From Rhizobium sp. SSA_523 (GTDB taxonomy: Bacteria > Pseudomonadota > Alphaproteobacteria > Rhizobiales > Rhizobiaceae): a DNA stretch of 64,000 nt. Location: the NCBI RefSeq assembly GCF_030435705.1, contig NZ_CP129382.1:186001-250000 (forward strand). The letters run 5' to 3'. A program made the position numbers and the translations under genes. Below, piece by piece: positions 35,131 to 45,517 of the stretch (the first letter of the stretch is position 1; every line of letters begins with the position of its first letter). The notes under the pieces were generated by a model. It was given only the letters and a program-made list of their open reading frames with translations, made no database searches and was not told the origin of the DNA.

Positions 35131-36235
35131 CCCGCTTGGCCATGCGCGAAGGGGCAGCGCAGCGGTTCCGTCACCGGCACGGCATTGCGTTCGGACCGGA
35201 AGGCGGCGGAGCGTTCATAGGCGAGCTTGCGCAGCCGCATGATCTGGCCGAGCGGCTGATGCGCGGCAATGCCGTTCCACGGAGAGAACTTCATCCCGTC
35301 ATCCACCTGTTCGGACCGCGCCGCGCTCCACGCGGTTTGCGGCGAGGCGGTGATGGTGGCAAGCGTCAGGTAGGGGCTCTTCTCCTCGTCCCACAGGGCC
35401 ATGGGGTCTTCCACCGGCATGTCTTCGAGCGAGGTGCAGAGCTGCGCCTTCAGATGCCAGACGGCGGTTTCGCTCTCGAAAAATTCCTCGATCAGGTGCC
35501 GGTGGCTGTCGGCATCGCCATCGACACGGACCGAGCGGTCGATCAGGGCTTTCAGATTGTCCGAGGCCGGCACCACCCCGAGCTTGGCGATATAGGAGCC
35601 GAAGCGCAGCGGCACCTGGGTATAGAAGCTTTCGCCCAGCATATGCGTCATGGGCTGGCCGCCCATCACCTTTACCGGCGTCAATTCCTTGCCCAGCGCT
35701 TCCGCCGCGCTTTCCACCCCGCGCAGGACTTTCGACAGGATCTTCTTGACGCCCTCCGCCTTGTCCGTCGTGGCGGCAAGCAGTTTCAGACTGCCGAGAA
35801 AGGCCTCTCCGCTCGGGGAGTTGAACACCTTGCCGTTGACCATCACGAAATCCTGGGAGGTGGATTGCTCCGAACCCGGCAGCCGCTCGCCCGCCACGTC
35901 CAGGATTTTCAGCGCCATGCCGCGGGGCGCCGAGACACTGTCATGCAGAATATCGCCGGGCGTGGTGGAGAGGCGGATGACCGCCTCATAGCTGGCCGGC
36001 CGGGCAAACAGGCCCTGCGCCAGTTCCGGCGGAAGATTGTCGTGCACCTCCACCTCGGCGCCCAGCAGCGCATGGCTCTTGGCGTGCACGGACCGGATGG
36101 CATGGGCGCTGTCGGCATAGGTCTTGTAGGAGATGGACAGCATGGTATCGCTGAGCGCCTGGGCAAGCTGCGGCTCGTCCGGCGAGATCTCTTCGACATC
36201 CGGATGATAGCGCAGAGGCGTGTTGGCAAGACGGG

Positions 36236-38509
36236 TCATTCGGCTGCCTCCTTGGCAAAAAAGATCTTGTCGATGGTGATCGGCAGATGCCGGATCCGGG
36301 TGCCGGTGGCATGGAAAATGGCATTGGCAACGGCGGCTGCGACGCCGACAATGCCGATTTCGCCGAGACCCTTCACGCCGAGCGGGCTGGCCATGCCGTC
36401 ATGTTCCTCGACGAAGATCACGTCGATATCGGCGATATCGGCATGCGACGGAATGTGATATTCCGCCAGATTATGGTTCATGATGCGGCCGTGGCGGTGG
36501 TCGGTCATGCCCTCCTCATGCAGGGCCATGCCGATGCCCATGACGACGCCGCCGAGGATCTGGCTGCGCGCCGTCTTCGGGTTGAGGATGCGCCCGGCGG
36601 CCACCGCGATGACCACGCGGGTCACCCGGATCACGCCCAGTTCCTCATCGATCCGAACCTCCACGAAGACCCCGGAATGAGTGTAGCTGACAAAGCGCTG
36701 CGCCTGTTTCTGGTCCGGCGCGACCTGCGCCTCTTCCTCGATGAAGGAGAGGCCGGACGCCTCGAAAATATCGTCCAGCGCGACGCCCACCTGATCGTTG
36801 ACGTCCAGCACCAGCCGGCCGGCGCGAATGGCCGTCTGCTCCACGCCGATGGCCTCAAAGGGCGAGCCCGGCATGGCCTGCGCCCGCGACAGAAGCGTCG
36901 CACGCACGGCGGTGGCCGCCGCATCGACGGCCGAACCGGTGGAGGCGGCGGTCCAGGAACCGCCCTCGACCGAGGTTTGCGGCAGCGAGGAATCGCCGAT
37001 CTTCACCGTCACCTCGTCCGGCGACAGGCCGAAGGCCTCGGCGGCCACCTGGGCAAGAATGGTCCAGGTGCCGGTGCCGATATCGGAGGCGGCGGCGGAG
37101 ACGGTAACCTTGCCGCCTTTGTCCAGGCGGGCCCGCGCGCTGGCATTGGTAAGGGTTGCTTCCCATATGCCGGTCGCCACGCCCCAGCCGATCAGGTCAT
37201 GCCCGTCGCGCATGGAGCGCGGCACCTGCGAGCGGCTGTCCCAGCCGAACCGCTTGGCGCCCTCCCGGTAGCAGGCATGCAGTGCCTTGGAGGTCAGCTG
37301 CAGGCCCTGGTTCTGGTCGAGATGGATGAAATTGCGCTGGCGCATCTCCAGCGGATCAATGCCTACCGCATAGGCCAGTTCGTCAATGCCGCATTCCAGG
37401 GCGACAAAGCCGGTTGCCGCACCCGGCGCCCGCATGTCGCCGGGTGTCGAGACATGCATGGAGGCCAGTTCATAGGTGAGTTTCACATTGTCGCATTTAT
37501 AGGCGAGGCCGGACCAGTTGACGACGGTTTCCTGGTAATCCTCGTAGACCGAGGTGGCGGCCACCGCATGGTGCAGGATCGCCTGCAGCTGCCCCTGCGC
37601 ATCCGCCGCCATGCGCACCGTCTGGATGGTGGAGGGCCGCCAGCGCAGGTAGAACATTTCCTGGCGCGACAATTCCAGCTTCACCGACCGCTTCAGGTCC
37701 AGCGCCGCCATGGTGGCGAGGAAGACCTGATGGCCGGGGCGAAGGCCCGAGCCGAAGGCGCCGCCGACGAAATGGTTGAAGACCTGGACGTTTTCCGGCT
37801 GCAATTCGAAAATGCCGCAGATGTAGTTCTGCACATTCTGCGAGCCCTGCGTCTTGTCGTGAATGGTCAGCTTGCCGTCGCCCTCATAGATGACGGTGGA
37901 GCCGTAAAGCTCCATCGGATTGTGATATTCGCCTTCCAGAACGTATTCGGCGGCGATCTTGTACGGCGCGGCCTCATAAGACCCTTCGGCATCGCCGCGC
38001 GGCGCCGGCGGCGGAGAGATGCCGCTGCGCTTTTCCTTCGGCACATAGGCCCTGTCGCGCTCGGCCGTCAGATCGGTGCGGGCCGGTTCGGCGACATAGG
38101 AGACACGGATCAGCGATGCGGCATCGCGCGCCGCCTCGAAGGTCTTAGCAATCACCAGCGCCACCGGCTGCCCGTCAAACAGCACGCGGTCATTCTCGAG
38201 CGGCCGGAACGGATGGCCGGGCAGGGCCACTTCATCCTTCCAGGCGCGATCCCACCAGGCGGTGCGCGGCCGGTTCTCATGCGTGTAGATCTTGACCACG
38301 CCCGGCATGGCCGCCGCATCCGCCAGATCGATCCGGGAGATGCGCCCGGCGCCGATCGTGGCCGTTGCGACGAAACCGTAGAGACAATCCTTTGCCGGAT
38401 GCTCCATGGCATAGGGCGCCGTGCCCGTTACCTTCTTCGGCCCATCGATGCGCGACAGCGGAAAGCCGATCACGCGGCCGGTCTCGAGCTCTTCTCGTCT
38501 CATGGTCAA
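36236..38509 (-). CDS. paoC: Molybdopterin-binding large subunit of aldehyde oxidoreductase (PaoC type)
   Basis: A 757-residue catalytic subunit of the xanthine oxidase family. It binds the molybdenum cofactor and oxidises aldehydes. Features include [19 protein letters not shown], the cofactor contacts [15 protein letters not shown] and [20 protein letters not shown], and the late active-site Glu in [19 protein letters not shown]. No signal peptide is present in this subunit. It starts 5 bp after paoB. The order PaoA-B-C and the PaoB insertion are those of the E. coli PaoABC aldehyde oxidoreductase. Confidence 0.92.
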   Translation of the reverse strand: MTMRREELETGRVIGFPLSRIDGPKKVTGTAPYAMEHPAKDCLYGFVATATIGAGRISRIDLADAAAMPGVVKIYTHENRPRTAWWDRAWKDEVALPGHPFRPLENDRVLFDGQPVALVIAKTFEAARDAASLIRVSYVAEPARTDLTAERDRAYVPKEKRSGISPPPAPRGDAEGSYEAAPYKIAAEYVLEGEYHNPMELYGSTVIYEGDGKLTIHDKTQGSQNVQNYICGIFELQPENVQVFNHFVGGAFGSGLRPGHQVFLATMAALDLKRSVKLELSRQEMFYLRWRPSTIQTVRMAADAQGQLQAILHHAVAATSVYEDYQETVVNWSGLAYKCDNVKLTYELASMHVSTPGDMRAPGAATGFVALECGIDELAYAVGIDPLEMRQRNFIHLDQNQGLQLTSKALHACYREGAKRFGWDSRSQVPRSMRDGHDLIGWGVATGIWEATLTNASARARLDKGGKVTVSAAASDIGTGTWTILAQVAAEAFGLSPDEVTVKIGDSSLPQTSVEGGSWTAASTGSAVDAAATAVRATLLSRAQAMPGSPFEAIGVEQTAIRAGRLVLDVNDQVGVALDDIFEASGLSFIEEEAQVAPDQKQAQRFVSYTHSGVFVEVRIDEELGVIRVTRVVIAVAAGRILNPKTARSQILGGVVMGIGMALHEEGMTDHRHGRIMNHNLAEYHIPSHADIADIDVIFVEEHDGMASPLGVKGLGEIGIVGVAAAVANAIFHATGTRIRHLPITIDKIFFAKEAAE

Positions 38510-38514
38510 CTCCT

Positions 38515-39531
38515 TCAGCGCACGCGCTTTTCGGCCTGGATCTGCGGCCTTGCCTCGGCCGCCTGGACCAGTGCCCGGACGATCGCCTTGCGGGCCAGGG
38601 GGATCTTGAAATCATTGTCGCCCTGGCCCCTGGCGCCGGCCAGAAGCCGGTCGGCCACCGCCTCGAAGGTGCGCCGCTCCGGCGCTTCCCCGGCGAATTC
38701 CGCCTCCGCCAGGCTATCGCGCCAGGGCTTGTGCGCCACGCCGCCGAGCGCCACCCGGAGGTCGAGAATGCGGCCATCCTCGATATCGAGCGCGGCCGCC
38801 ACCGAGACCAGCGCAAAGGCGTAAGAGAGCCGGTCGCGCAGTTTCAGATAGGAATGATGCCGGCCGAAACGGCCGCTTTCGACCCGCACCGCGACGACCA
38901 TTTCGCCGTCTAGAAGCGTATTGTCCCGCTCCGGATGCTCGCCCGGCAGCCGGTGGAAGGCGGTGAAGGGAATGTCGCGATGGCCATCCGGCCCCACCAC
39001 TTCCACCACCGCATCAAGCGCTGCCAGAGCCACGCACATATCGGAGGGATGGGTGGCGATGCACTGGTCCGAGGCGCCGAGAATGGCGTGGATGCGGTTC
39101 ACCCCGCCGATCGCCGAGCAGCCGCTGCCGGGCTTGCGCTTGTTGCAGGCCATGGCCGGATCATAGAAATAATAGCAGCGCGTGCGCTGCAGGAGGTTGC
39201 CGCCGGTGGTTGCGGCATTGCGCAATTGCGGCGAGGCGCCGGCCAGAATGGCAGAGGAGAGCAGCGGCAGCGCTTCGGCAATGCGGGCATCATAGGCAAC
39301 CTGCGCATTGGTGGCGAGCGCGCCGATGCGGAACGTGCCGTTATCGGAAAGCTCGATCGCTTTCAGCGGCAGGGCGTTGATATCGATCACCGCGGTCGGA
39401 TGGGCGACATCATATTTCATGAGGTCGACGAGATTGGTGCCGCCGGCCAGAAGCCTGGCGCCGGGATCGGCGGCAAGCGCCTTCACGGCATCGGAAATTT
39501 CGGTGGGGCGATGATAGGAAAAGGGTCTCAT
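38515..39531 (-). CDS. paoB: FAD-binding subunit with extra [4Fe-4S] motif (PaoB type)
   Basis: A 338-residue FAD subunit. The FAD loop is [31 protein letters not shown] and the Cys-rich [15 protein letters not shown] insert carry the extra 4Fe-4S cluster known for PaoB. SHYPSD-like [17 protein letters not shown] follows. It overlaps paoA by 4 bp (TCAT at 39528-39531). The cluster position is the best sign that this operon is PaoABC rather than xanthine dehydrogenase. Confidence 0.92.
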   Translation of the reverse strand: MRPFSYHRPTEISDAVKALAADPGARLLAGGTNLVDLMKYDVAHPTAVIDINALPLKAIELSDNGTFRIGALATNAQVAYDARIAEALPLLSSAILAGASPQLRNAATTGGNLLQRTRCYYFYDPAMACNKRKPGSGCSAIGGVNRIHAILGASDQCIATHPSDMCVALAALDAVVEVVGPDGHRDIPFTAFHRLPGEHPERDNTLLDGEMVVAVRVESGRFGRHHSYLKLRDRLSYAFALVSVAAALDIEDGRILDLRVALGGVAHKPWRDSLAEAEFAGEAPERRTFEAVADRLLAGARGQGDNDFKIPLARKAIVRALVQAAEARPQIQAEKRVR

Positions 39532-40169
39532 TCGGCAGCCTCCCGATGCGTCGTCCTGCGGGTGCCGGATCGTCCGTCCGAGCCGTTGCCCGGGCCATCC
39601 CCCCGACCATTCCCCCGACCAGGGCTTCCGTCCTCATCCAGGCCGAATTCGCGGCTGTGATCCATGACATCCTCGATGGCATCGGCAATATTGGTATAGG
39701 CGCCGCAGCGACAGAGATTGCCGCTCATCAATTCGCGGATCTCCTCGCGGCTATGGGCATGGCCTTCGGAAAGAAGGCCGGCGGCGGAACAGATCTGGCC
39801 GGGCGTGCAATAGCCGCACTGATAGGCGTCATGTTCGACAAAGGCCCGCTGCAGCGGATGCATGTTGTCAGGCGTGCCGAGCCCTTCGATCGTGGTGATC
39901 TCGGCGCCATCCAGGCTGACGGCCAGCTTCAGGCAGGAATTGATGCGCTGGCCATCGATCAGCACCGTGCAGGCGCCGCACTGGCCATGATCGCAGCCCT
40001 TTTTCGTGCCGGTCAGGTCAAGCGGGCCGCGCAGGAGATCGAGAAGGGTGACGAAAGGATAGATATCGAGCGCCCGGGGCGTTCCGTTGATCGTCAGCGT
40101 GACCGGCACAGTGGGCGAGGCAGTGGGCGAGGCAGTGTGCGAGGTGGGGCGCAGGGGGCCTTGAGGCAT
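39528..40169 (-). CDS. paoA: [2Fe-2S] subunit of aldehyde oxidoreductase (PaoA type)
   Basis: A 213-residue iron-sulfur subunit starting at ATG 40169 ([15 protein letters not shown]), with AAAGGAAGATGCC ahead. The plant-type cluster ligands are [12 protein letters not shown] and later Cys; the second cluster is [17 protein letters not shown] and [11 protein letters not shown]. The N-terminus is Thr/Pro-rich and lacks the Tat signal of E. coli PaoA. The C-terminal tail ([19 protein letters not shown]) is low complexity. The longer upstream frame to 40868 is not coding. Confidence 0.92.
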   Translation of the reverse strand: MPQGPLRPTSHTASPTASPTVPVTLTINGTPRALDIYPFVTLLDLLRGPLDLTGTKKGCDHGQCGACTVLIDGQRINSCLKLAVSLDGAEITTIEGLGTPDNMHPLQRAFVEHDAYQCGYCTPGQICSAAGLLSEGHAHSREEIRELMSGNLCRCGAYTNIADAIEDVMDHSREFGLDEDGSPGRGNGRGDGPGNGSDGRSGTRRTTHREAAE

Positions 40170-40368
40170 GGCATCTTCCTTTGCTTGAAGCGTGAAGCCC
40201 GAACGGCTTGCGGGAAGAACCCGGGGAGAGGAAGAATTGTTCCGCAGCCCGAGACTGCGGGGGCCGGGAGCGCAGGAGGAGCGCGGCAGAAGCGCCGGAG
40301 TCGCGCGCCAGGCTCGCGGTAGAAAGTGCGCCGGGGTGAAATCGCGGCGGGCTCTGCGGGGAGGGTGG

Positions 40369-40821
40369 TCAATCCTCGGAACGGCTGCCCGAGGGCCGGT
40401 CGCGCTCATAATGCCGCAGATCCTCGAAGGGCGGCAGGAAGCTTTCGCGGCGAATGGTCCACAGCTCGTAGGTCGGCTGCATGAGGCTTGGCTGATCGAG
40501 CGAGCCGAGATGCACCTCCACCTCGTCCTCCGAGCGGCCGAACACCGGCGATCCGCAGGCGGGGCAGAAATGCCGGCCGCGATACTGACCCGTCTCCCCT
40601 TCGACCGCGACGGCGGATTGCGGATAGATGGCCGAGGCGTGAAACAGGGCGCCGTGATGCTTGCGGCAATCCAGACAATGGCAGAGGCCGATGCGATAGG
40701 GTTTTCCGACCGCACGGAACCGCACGGCGCCGCACAGGCACCCGCCTTCGACGAGATCCTGACCCTCGGCGGCCTCTGGCCTTGCTGGGGTTTTCGGGGC
40801 TGGGGTTTTCGGGTTTTCCAT
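40369..40821 (-). CDS. GFA-family protein (glutathione-dependent formaldehyde-activating fold)
   Basis: A 150-residue zinc protein of the CENP-V/GFA fold. GGCLCGAVRF, LCHCLDCRKHHGALFH and RHFCPACGSPVFGR give the Cys ligands of the two zinc sites. The ATG at 40821 (MENPKTPAPKT) is favoured over 40878. It sits 200 bp upstream of paoA on the same strand. Many members act on glutathione adducts, which would be in keeping with the aldehyde operon next to it; that link is inference. Confidence 0.85.
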   Translation of the reverse strand: MENPKTPAPKTPARPEAAEGQDLVEGGCLCGAVRFRAVGKPYRIGLCHCLDCRKHHGALFHASAIYPQSAVAVEGETGQYRGRHFCPACGSPVFGRSEDEVEVHLGSLDQPSLMQPTYELWTIRRESFLPPFEDLRHYERDRPSGSRSED

Positions 40822-40963
40822 GACCGCACTCCTGATCCGGGGACGAAACGCCATGGCCGCAGGGCCACCCGAAACCACTTAGCGCGGCAGGAGGTTTGCG
40901 CCAGTTGCCGGGGCGTGTCGAGCGCTGGTGGAAGCCTTACAACCGTGTTTTCCCGAAACAGTC

Positions 40964-41734
40964 CTAAAGGTTACCGATCGCCTCGCGAACGATGCGAGAC
41001 ACTGCGGCTTCTTCATCCTGACGGAATACAGGTACGGTGGTCAGGCGATTGGTTGCTCGTCGTCTCAGCGACGTGGATATGGAATTATCCTGCTCCAGAA
41101 GAGCGATAACGGACAGATCTTCTTTCACCTCATATGCTGCCGTTTGATGCAGAAAGATCGCATCGTGAACACGGCTCTCAGTGTTCCCAAAGAAGATGGC
41201 AACGGGTGGTCTGCCGATTGTCTCAACCACCAAATCCGGCATCACCTCCGAGAGGCGGGAGTTCACTGCCTCGCCTTCTCGAATATTGGCGCGTCCTCCA
41301 ATTCCGGCGCGAATGGCATTTGCAGCATCGTCTCGGAAAGTGGATGCAATTTTTTCCTGCGTTAGGAGGAGGAAGTCGTTCATCCTAAGCAGAACGGCAA
41401 CAAAATCGAGGGCTTGCGCAGCTAGCTCTTCACGCGGAAATGGCGCTGTCCTGATCGTCGCGTCCGCGCCATCGAAGGTCGCGTGCGCAGAGCACAAAAG
41501 CGTCTCGAAAGCGCGGCAGCGCGTGTCGGTTTCGAAATCGACGCCGGCTCCTTCCAGCATCTGGACTGTGCCGCCATCGTCCTCCAGACGGATAAGCCCG
41601 TTTTCCTCTTCAATAACGTAAAAGGCGATCCGGTCCCCATCATCGCGCCTGAAGACAGTGCTCACAGCCACCCCGGCGGGTACCGGCGTAACGATGATGT
41701 TGTTGCAGAATGCGTGGCACAGATCAGCTTTCAT
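40964..41734 (-). CDS. DUF1828-containing protein
   Basis: A 256-residue protein. The N-terminal half has the DUF1828 pattern: ITVSTPF-like AGVAVSTVFRRDDGDRIAFYV, ENGLIRLEDDGGTVQML. The C-terminal half (RVHDAIFLHQTAAYEVKEDL, LTTVPVFRQDEEAAV) would be the DUF1829-type domain. The family occurs near phages and defence genes; function unknown. It overlaps the upstream gene by 4 bp. GC is lower than in the surrounding genes. Confidence 0.7.
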   Translation of the reverse strand: MKADLCHAFCNNIIVTPVPAGVAVSTVFRRDDGDRIAFYVIEEENGLIRLEDDGGTVQMLEGAGVDFETDTRCRAFETLLCSAHATFDGADATIRTAPFPREELAAQALDFVAVLLRMNDFLLLTQEKIASTFRDDAANAIRAGIGGRANIREGEAVNSRLSEVMPDLVVETIGRPPVAIFFGNTESRVHDAIFLHQTAAYEVKEDLSVIALLEQDNSISTSLRRRATNRLTTVPVFRQDEEAAVSRIVREAIGNL

Positions 41735-42225
41735 AGCCAGCTATCCCTCTTGTCAAGGCCGTAGACAGTCACTGCGCATTGAAATGCTGAAGCTTCGGAA
41801 AGTTCGCTTTTTCCGAACTTAAACTCAGTCCGCCTGTGCGGACGATTGTACCTTGGAAGCCTGACGCTGCCAAAGCGATTGGTGCCGGGTGAAAGTGTCG
41901 CCACATCATCGCATCGAGCATGGCAGTGCCAACCAGGTTCAGAGGCGTGAAATTCGTAATCGCACAAGACCCTGGTTTCACCGCCTTCCGTGATCCCGAA
42001 CGAAGCCCGAAAGATCTGCTTTGTCTCGTTAAACAAGATTAGGACTCGGCAATCCGTATCGAGAGCAAAAAAAGAAATAACCCGCCATTTATATAGCGGC
42101 CCCCATTTGTAAAACTTGGGCTTAGCACGACGAGACGGCCAAAGCGAGCGAGGGATTTCCCCTTGCTTCCAGTCCCAGATCTTGATCGACACTTTTTCCG
42201 CAGAAATTAATGCTTTTAATCTCAT
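41731..42225 (-). CDS. Unknown protein coupled to the DUF1828 gene
   Basis: A 164-residue protein, rich in aromatic and basic residues, MRLKALISAEKVSIKIWDWK to the C-terminal YGLDKRDSWL. A stretch CHARCDDVATLSPGTNRFG contains Cys and His that could bind metal. No family recognised. The 4-bp overlap with the next gene shows a two-gene operon. It starts at 42225, just after a gene-free stretch. Origin may be foreign, judging from its lower GC. Confidence 0.6.
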   Translation of the reverse strand: MRLKALISAEKVSIKIWDWKQGEIPRSLWPSRRAKPKFYKWGPLYKWRVISFFALDTDCRVLILFNETKQIFRASFGITEGGETRVLCDYEFHASEPGWHCHARCDDVATLSPGTNRFGSVRLPRYNRPHRRTEFKFGKSELSEASAFQCAVTVYGLDKRDSWL

Positions 42226-42381
42226 CGCGAGCTCTCCGATAAGGAAGCAATAGCGAATCCCGCAGGCTTCATCAAGTCGCCACCTAGGAAAAAAATCCTT
42301 GACGGCGTGACGGTGGTTTGCTAGGGTTCAGGCACAGTCGAAGATCTGTATCCGGCGGCCGGTAGAAGGCTCGCAACCGTT

Positions 42382-42432
42382 CATCGGCATCGGCATCGGC
42401 ATCGGCATCGGCATCGGCATCGGCATCGGCAT
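42382..42432. repeat. Hexamer repeat (GGCATC)n
   Basis: About eight tandem copies of the hexamer GGCATC at 42382-42432, in the 336-bp space upstream of the first GTA gene. It could vary in length between strains. It is outside any gene. Confidence 0.92.
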
Positions 42433-42561
42433 TCACATGCACACCGGCAGAAGCAGGAACAGCTACGGCCCCGGATGAGCCTCTTCGGGGCTGTTTTCGT
42501 GTCCGTCGGGCCCGGTCCCGGGTTCCTGGCCGCTTGCCGTTCCGCTTCAGGAGAGAGTTTC

Positions 42562-43137
42562 ATGATCGATCCGATCCAGACCTTGGAGACCGGCATGCCT
42601 GAGATCGATCTCAGGCTGTTCGGCACATTCGAGGACCCGCCTGCAGGCCAGCAGGTCCGGCTGGAGCTGAAAAGCGCCGAGGCGAGCGCGACTGCCGCCT
42701 GTGATGCCGCGGCACTTCGCCTGCTTCTCAACGAGATGACGCAGGAAATGCGCGCCCAGTTCGTCGCCTTCCGGGAACTCCGCGCCGCGGCGGAACATAT
42801 GGCGGCGGGGGGCGATGAGGCGGCGCAAAAGCTGGCGCGCGCCGATTTGAAGGCGGCCACCGATGCCATGAGCCTCATCGTGCGCACGCTGGAAAAGGTC
42901 GACAGCCTGCAGCGCCAGCTTTCCCGCGATCTGGCGGATGAGGCGGCGCGCCAGACGGACGAAGAGGGTTTCCTGCGGGCGCTCGGCGATCTCGAGCAAT
43001 TGATCGAGGCGCGGGCGGCGGAGCTTTCCCGGCACAGGCAGGAGGAAGAACCGGCTCCCGCCGTGGAAAAGCGGGCGCGCGATGGGCCGGAAACGGAGCG
43101 ACAGGATCTGCGCGAGGCGGAATCTCGCTCTCTTTGA
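42562..43137 (+). CDS. GTA cluster first gene, candidate small terminase (g1-like)
   Basis: A 191-residue helical, charged protein just upstream of the large terminase gene. ATG 42562 has AGGAGAGAGTTTC ahead; the 42475 start is less likely. Sequence features are long amphipathic helices (AEASATAACDAAALRLLLNE, MSLIVRTLEKVDSLQRQLSR), a coiled-coil tendency, and an acidic/basic tail. The first gene of RcGTA encodes the small terminase in this place. Assignment is by position, not motif. Confidence 0.55.
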   Translation: MIDPIQTLETGMPEIDLRLFGTFEDPPAGQQVRLELKSAEASATAACDAAALRLLLNEMTQEMRAQFVAFRELRAAAEHMAAGGDEAAQKLARADLKAATDAMSLIVRTLEKVDSLQRQLSRDLADEAARQTDEEGFLRALGDLEQLIEARAAELSRHRQEEEPAPAVEKRARDGPETERQDLREAESRSL

Positions 43138-43313
43138 TCCGCATCCTGTCAAATCGCAAACCCGGATCTTTTGGCCGGCTCGATCGGAGGAGGGCGGGAA
43201 GGCCTCGCTCACCCTGCGACGCAACAGTCTCTGTTTTTGTCGCGGATCCCTCAGGTCATGTCTGCGGGAGCGATTTGGCCATCCCTGGTTTCATTCCTGC
43301 AGGTTTTTAGCGC

Positions 43314-44918
43314 ATGAAACGCCGCCGGGTGAAACAGGGCAGATGGCGCTCCAAAGGGCGCGTTCGAACGGCCCCTACCGCGCTTGATCTTGCCTCGGCG
43401 GTGCGCCGCGGCTCGGCGGCCCTTGCGGATCTTGCTTTGGACGTTGCCGCCGAGGCCAGCATGCTCGGCCGCGGCTGCGAGAAGGGCGCGACGAGGCTGA
43501 CCCACCTGTACCCGACCCTGGCAGACGCCGCAGAAGCCGCAGGCACGCCGCTTGCCGCTCCGCTGCTTGCCGGCACGGCCGGGGATCTTGCCGGCACTGC
43601 CGATGGTTCTGCCGGCACTGCCGATGTTTTCGCCGGTGCTGCCGGAAAGACCGACATCGACGCTTCACCGGCCCTGCCGCAAGGGGTGAGGGAGCATGCG
43701 CTGCGGCTCAGCCGCGTCTGGCGGCTCTGCGGGCGGCTGGAGCAGCAGCCGCCCAAGGGCGATTGGCGAACCTGGCTTTTGATGGGCGGCCGCGGCTCCG
43801 GCAAGACGCGCGCCGGTGCCGAATGGGTGCAGGCGCTTGCCACCGGCCCGTTTGGCAAGGGGCTGCGCATTGCGCTGGTGGCGGAAACGCTGGGCGATGC
43901 CCGCGAGGTGATGATCGACGGCGTCTCCGGCATCTGCCGCATCGGCGGGCGACAGGCGCCGGATTTCGAGATTTCCCGGCGGCGGCTGGTCTGGCCAAGC
44001 GGCGCGGTGGCGCAGCTCTTCTCGTCCGAAGATCCCGAAAGCCTGCGCGGACCGCAATTCCACTATGCCTGGTGCGACGAGCTGGCGAAATGGAAACATG
44101 CCGAGGATACGTTCGACATGCTGCAATTCGGCCTTCGCCTTGGCCTGGATCCCCGCCAGCTGGTCACCACGACGCCGCGTCCGGTGCCGATCGTCAAACG
44201 GCTGATCGGCGATCCGGGCACGAAACTGGTGCGCATGTCGACCCGAGACAATGCCGGCAATCTGGCGCCCAATTTCATTGCCGCGCTGCAGAGCCGCTAT
44301 GGCGGCACCCGCCTTGGCCGGCAGGAGCTCGACGGCGAATGGATCGAGGATCGCGACGACAGCCTGTGGAAGCGCGGTTTGCTGGAGGCGGTCCTCATCC
44401 GCATGGCCGGTCCGCTGCGCCGCATCGTCGTCGGCGTCGATCCGCCGGCGGGCCAGGGCGCCACCTCCTGCTGCGGCATCGTCGTGGCGGGGCTGGAGGA
44501 AAGCGGCCGGGCCGTGGTGCTGGCGGATTGTTCGGTGGAGGGCAAAAGCCCGGCCGGCTGGGCCGGCGAAGTGGTCAAGGCCTTCCGCCGCTTCTCGGCC
44601 GATCGCGTGGTGGCCGAGATCAATCAGGGAGGCGAGATGGTGGCCGCGGTGCTGAAGGGTATTGATGAGACCCTTCCCCTGACCTGCGTCCGCGCCACCC
44701 GCGGCAAATTTCTGCGGGCCGAGCCGGTGGCGGCGCTCTATGAGCAGGGGCGGGTGGTGCATGCCGGCCGCTTTCCGGCACTGGAGGACCAGATGTGCGA
44801 TTTCGGCCCGGACGGTCTCTCCGGCGGCCGCTCGCCGGACCGGCTGGATGCGCTGGTCTGGGCCTTGACGGCGCTGCTGCTGGAGGGAGGCGGCGAACCG
44901 CGCGTACGCGGCCTGTGA
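43314..44918 (+). CDS. GTA/phage terminase large subunit
   Basis: A 534-residue DNA-packaging motor. The ATPase has Walker A MGGRGSGKTRAGAEW (about 157-171) and a Walker-B-like FHYAWCDELAKW (about 249-260). The nuclease has VGVDPPAGQGATSC (about 372) and the late Asp in SPDRLDALVWALTALL (about 508). Residues about 85-115 are a low-complexity GTADxxAG repeat. It packages DNA into the particle head. Downstream are the GH19 lysin and portal, so the layout is like RcGTA g2 with an insertion. Confidence 0.93.
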   Translation: MKRRRVKQGRWRSKGRVRTAPTALDLASAVRRGSAALADLALDVAAEASMLGRGCEKGATRLTHLYPTLADAAEAAGTPLAAPLLAGTAGDLAGTADGSAGTADVFAGAAGKTDIDASPALPQGVREHALRLSRVWRLCGRLEQQPPKGDWRTWLLMGGRGSGKTRAGAEWVQALATGPFGKGLRIALVAETLGDAREVMIDGVSGICRIGGRQAPDFEISRRRLVWPSGAVAQLFSSEDPESLRGPQFHYAWCDELAKWKHAEDTFDMLQFGLRLGLDPRQLVTTTPRPVPIVKRLIGDPGTKLVRMSTRDNAGNLAPNFIAALQSRYGGTRLGRQELDGEWIEDRDDSLWKRGLLEAVLIRMAGPLRRIVVGVDPPAGQGATSCCGIVVAGLEESGRAVVLADCSVEGKSPAGWAGEVVKAFRRFSADRVVAEINQGGEMVAAVLKGIDETLPLTCVRATRGKFLRAEPVAALYEQGRVVHAGRFPALEDQMCDFGPDGLSGGRSPDRLDALVWALTALLLEGGGEPRVRGL

Positions 44919-45086
44919 TGGACCACGGAACGATCCGGACAGGGCTGGCTCGCCGAATGGCTCAGCGCTGGCTATCGGGAGAGAAAGGCGCGGGCGGCGG
45001 CGCGCTGCTCGTCAGAATTAAGGGCTGCCGGCCGGATCGTGCCGGCCCGCAGCCTCTGTCTATGTCACTGTCTTTGTATGGTCTGG

Positions 45087-45227
45087 TCAGCGGGCCTTGA
45101 CCGGCACCGGAGCGCTGTCGCGCATCTGCTTCCACTCCAGCTCCAGGCGTTCAACGAGATGAAGCGGGATCTGCTGCTTGGTCGCGGGCGAGGTCTGGGA
45201 CACGGGGGCTTCCTGCTGCATCATCAT
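45087..45227 (-). CDS. Small antisense-oriented protein in the GTA cluster (46 aa)
   Basis: Codes MMMQQEAPVSQTSPATKQQI then PLHLVERLELEWKQMRDSAP and VPVKAR. It is on the minus strand between terminase and lysin. A strong ribosome site AGAGAAGGAGATC precedes the ATG at 45227. The C-terminal half looks like one amphipathic helix. It is too small for family assignment. It may be a regulator of the cluster or an unrelated gene. The 45228-45517 region ahead of it is AT-richer and likely holds its promoter. Confidence 0.55.
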   Translation of the reverse strand: MMMQQEAPVSQTSPATKQQIPLHLVERLELEWKQMRDSAPVPVKAR

Positions 45228-45517
45228 GATCTCCTTCTCTTGAATGGCTTCTTTGGCAAGCGGCCTGCAAGGACCGGGTCTGCAAAGATCGGGCCTACAA
45301 CTCGCAATGTGACGGCTTGGTTCCATAGCGTTACCCAAAAGTAAAGTAGGGGCTAAGAGCCTAAACCGATTAGTATTTTTGCAAATCGATTGAATCTCGT
45401 GCACGGCCCGGAGGGGGCCCGATCGAAGGCTGTTTGTGACAGCCGCCGCCGGCAGAAACCCGTCCGGCGCGAGAGGCGAACCGGCGCGGGCGCCCATCCC
45501 ATTTCAGGAGGCAAGCG

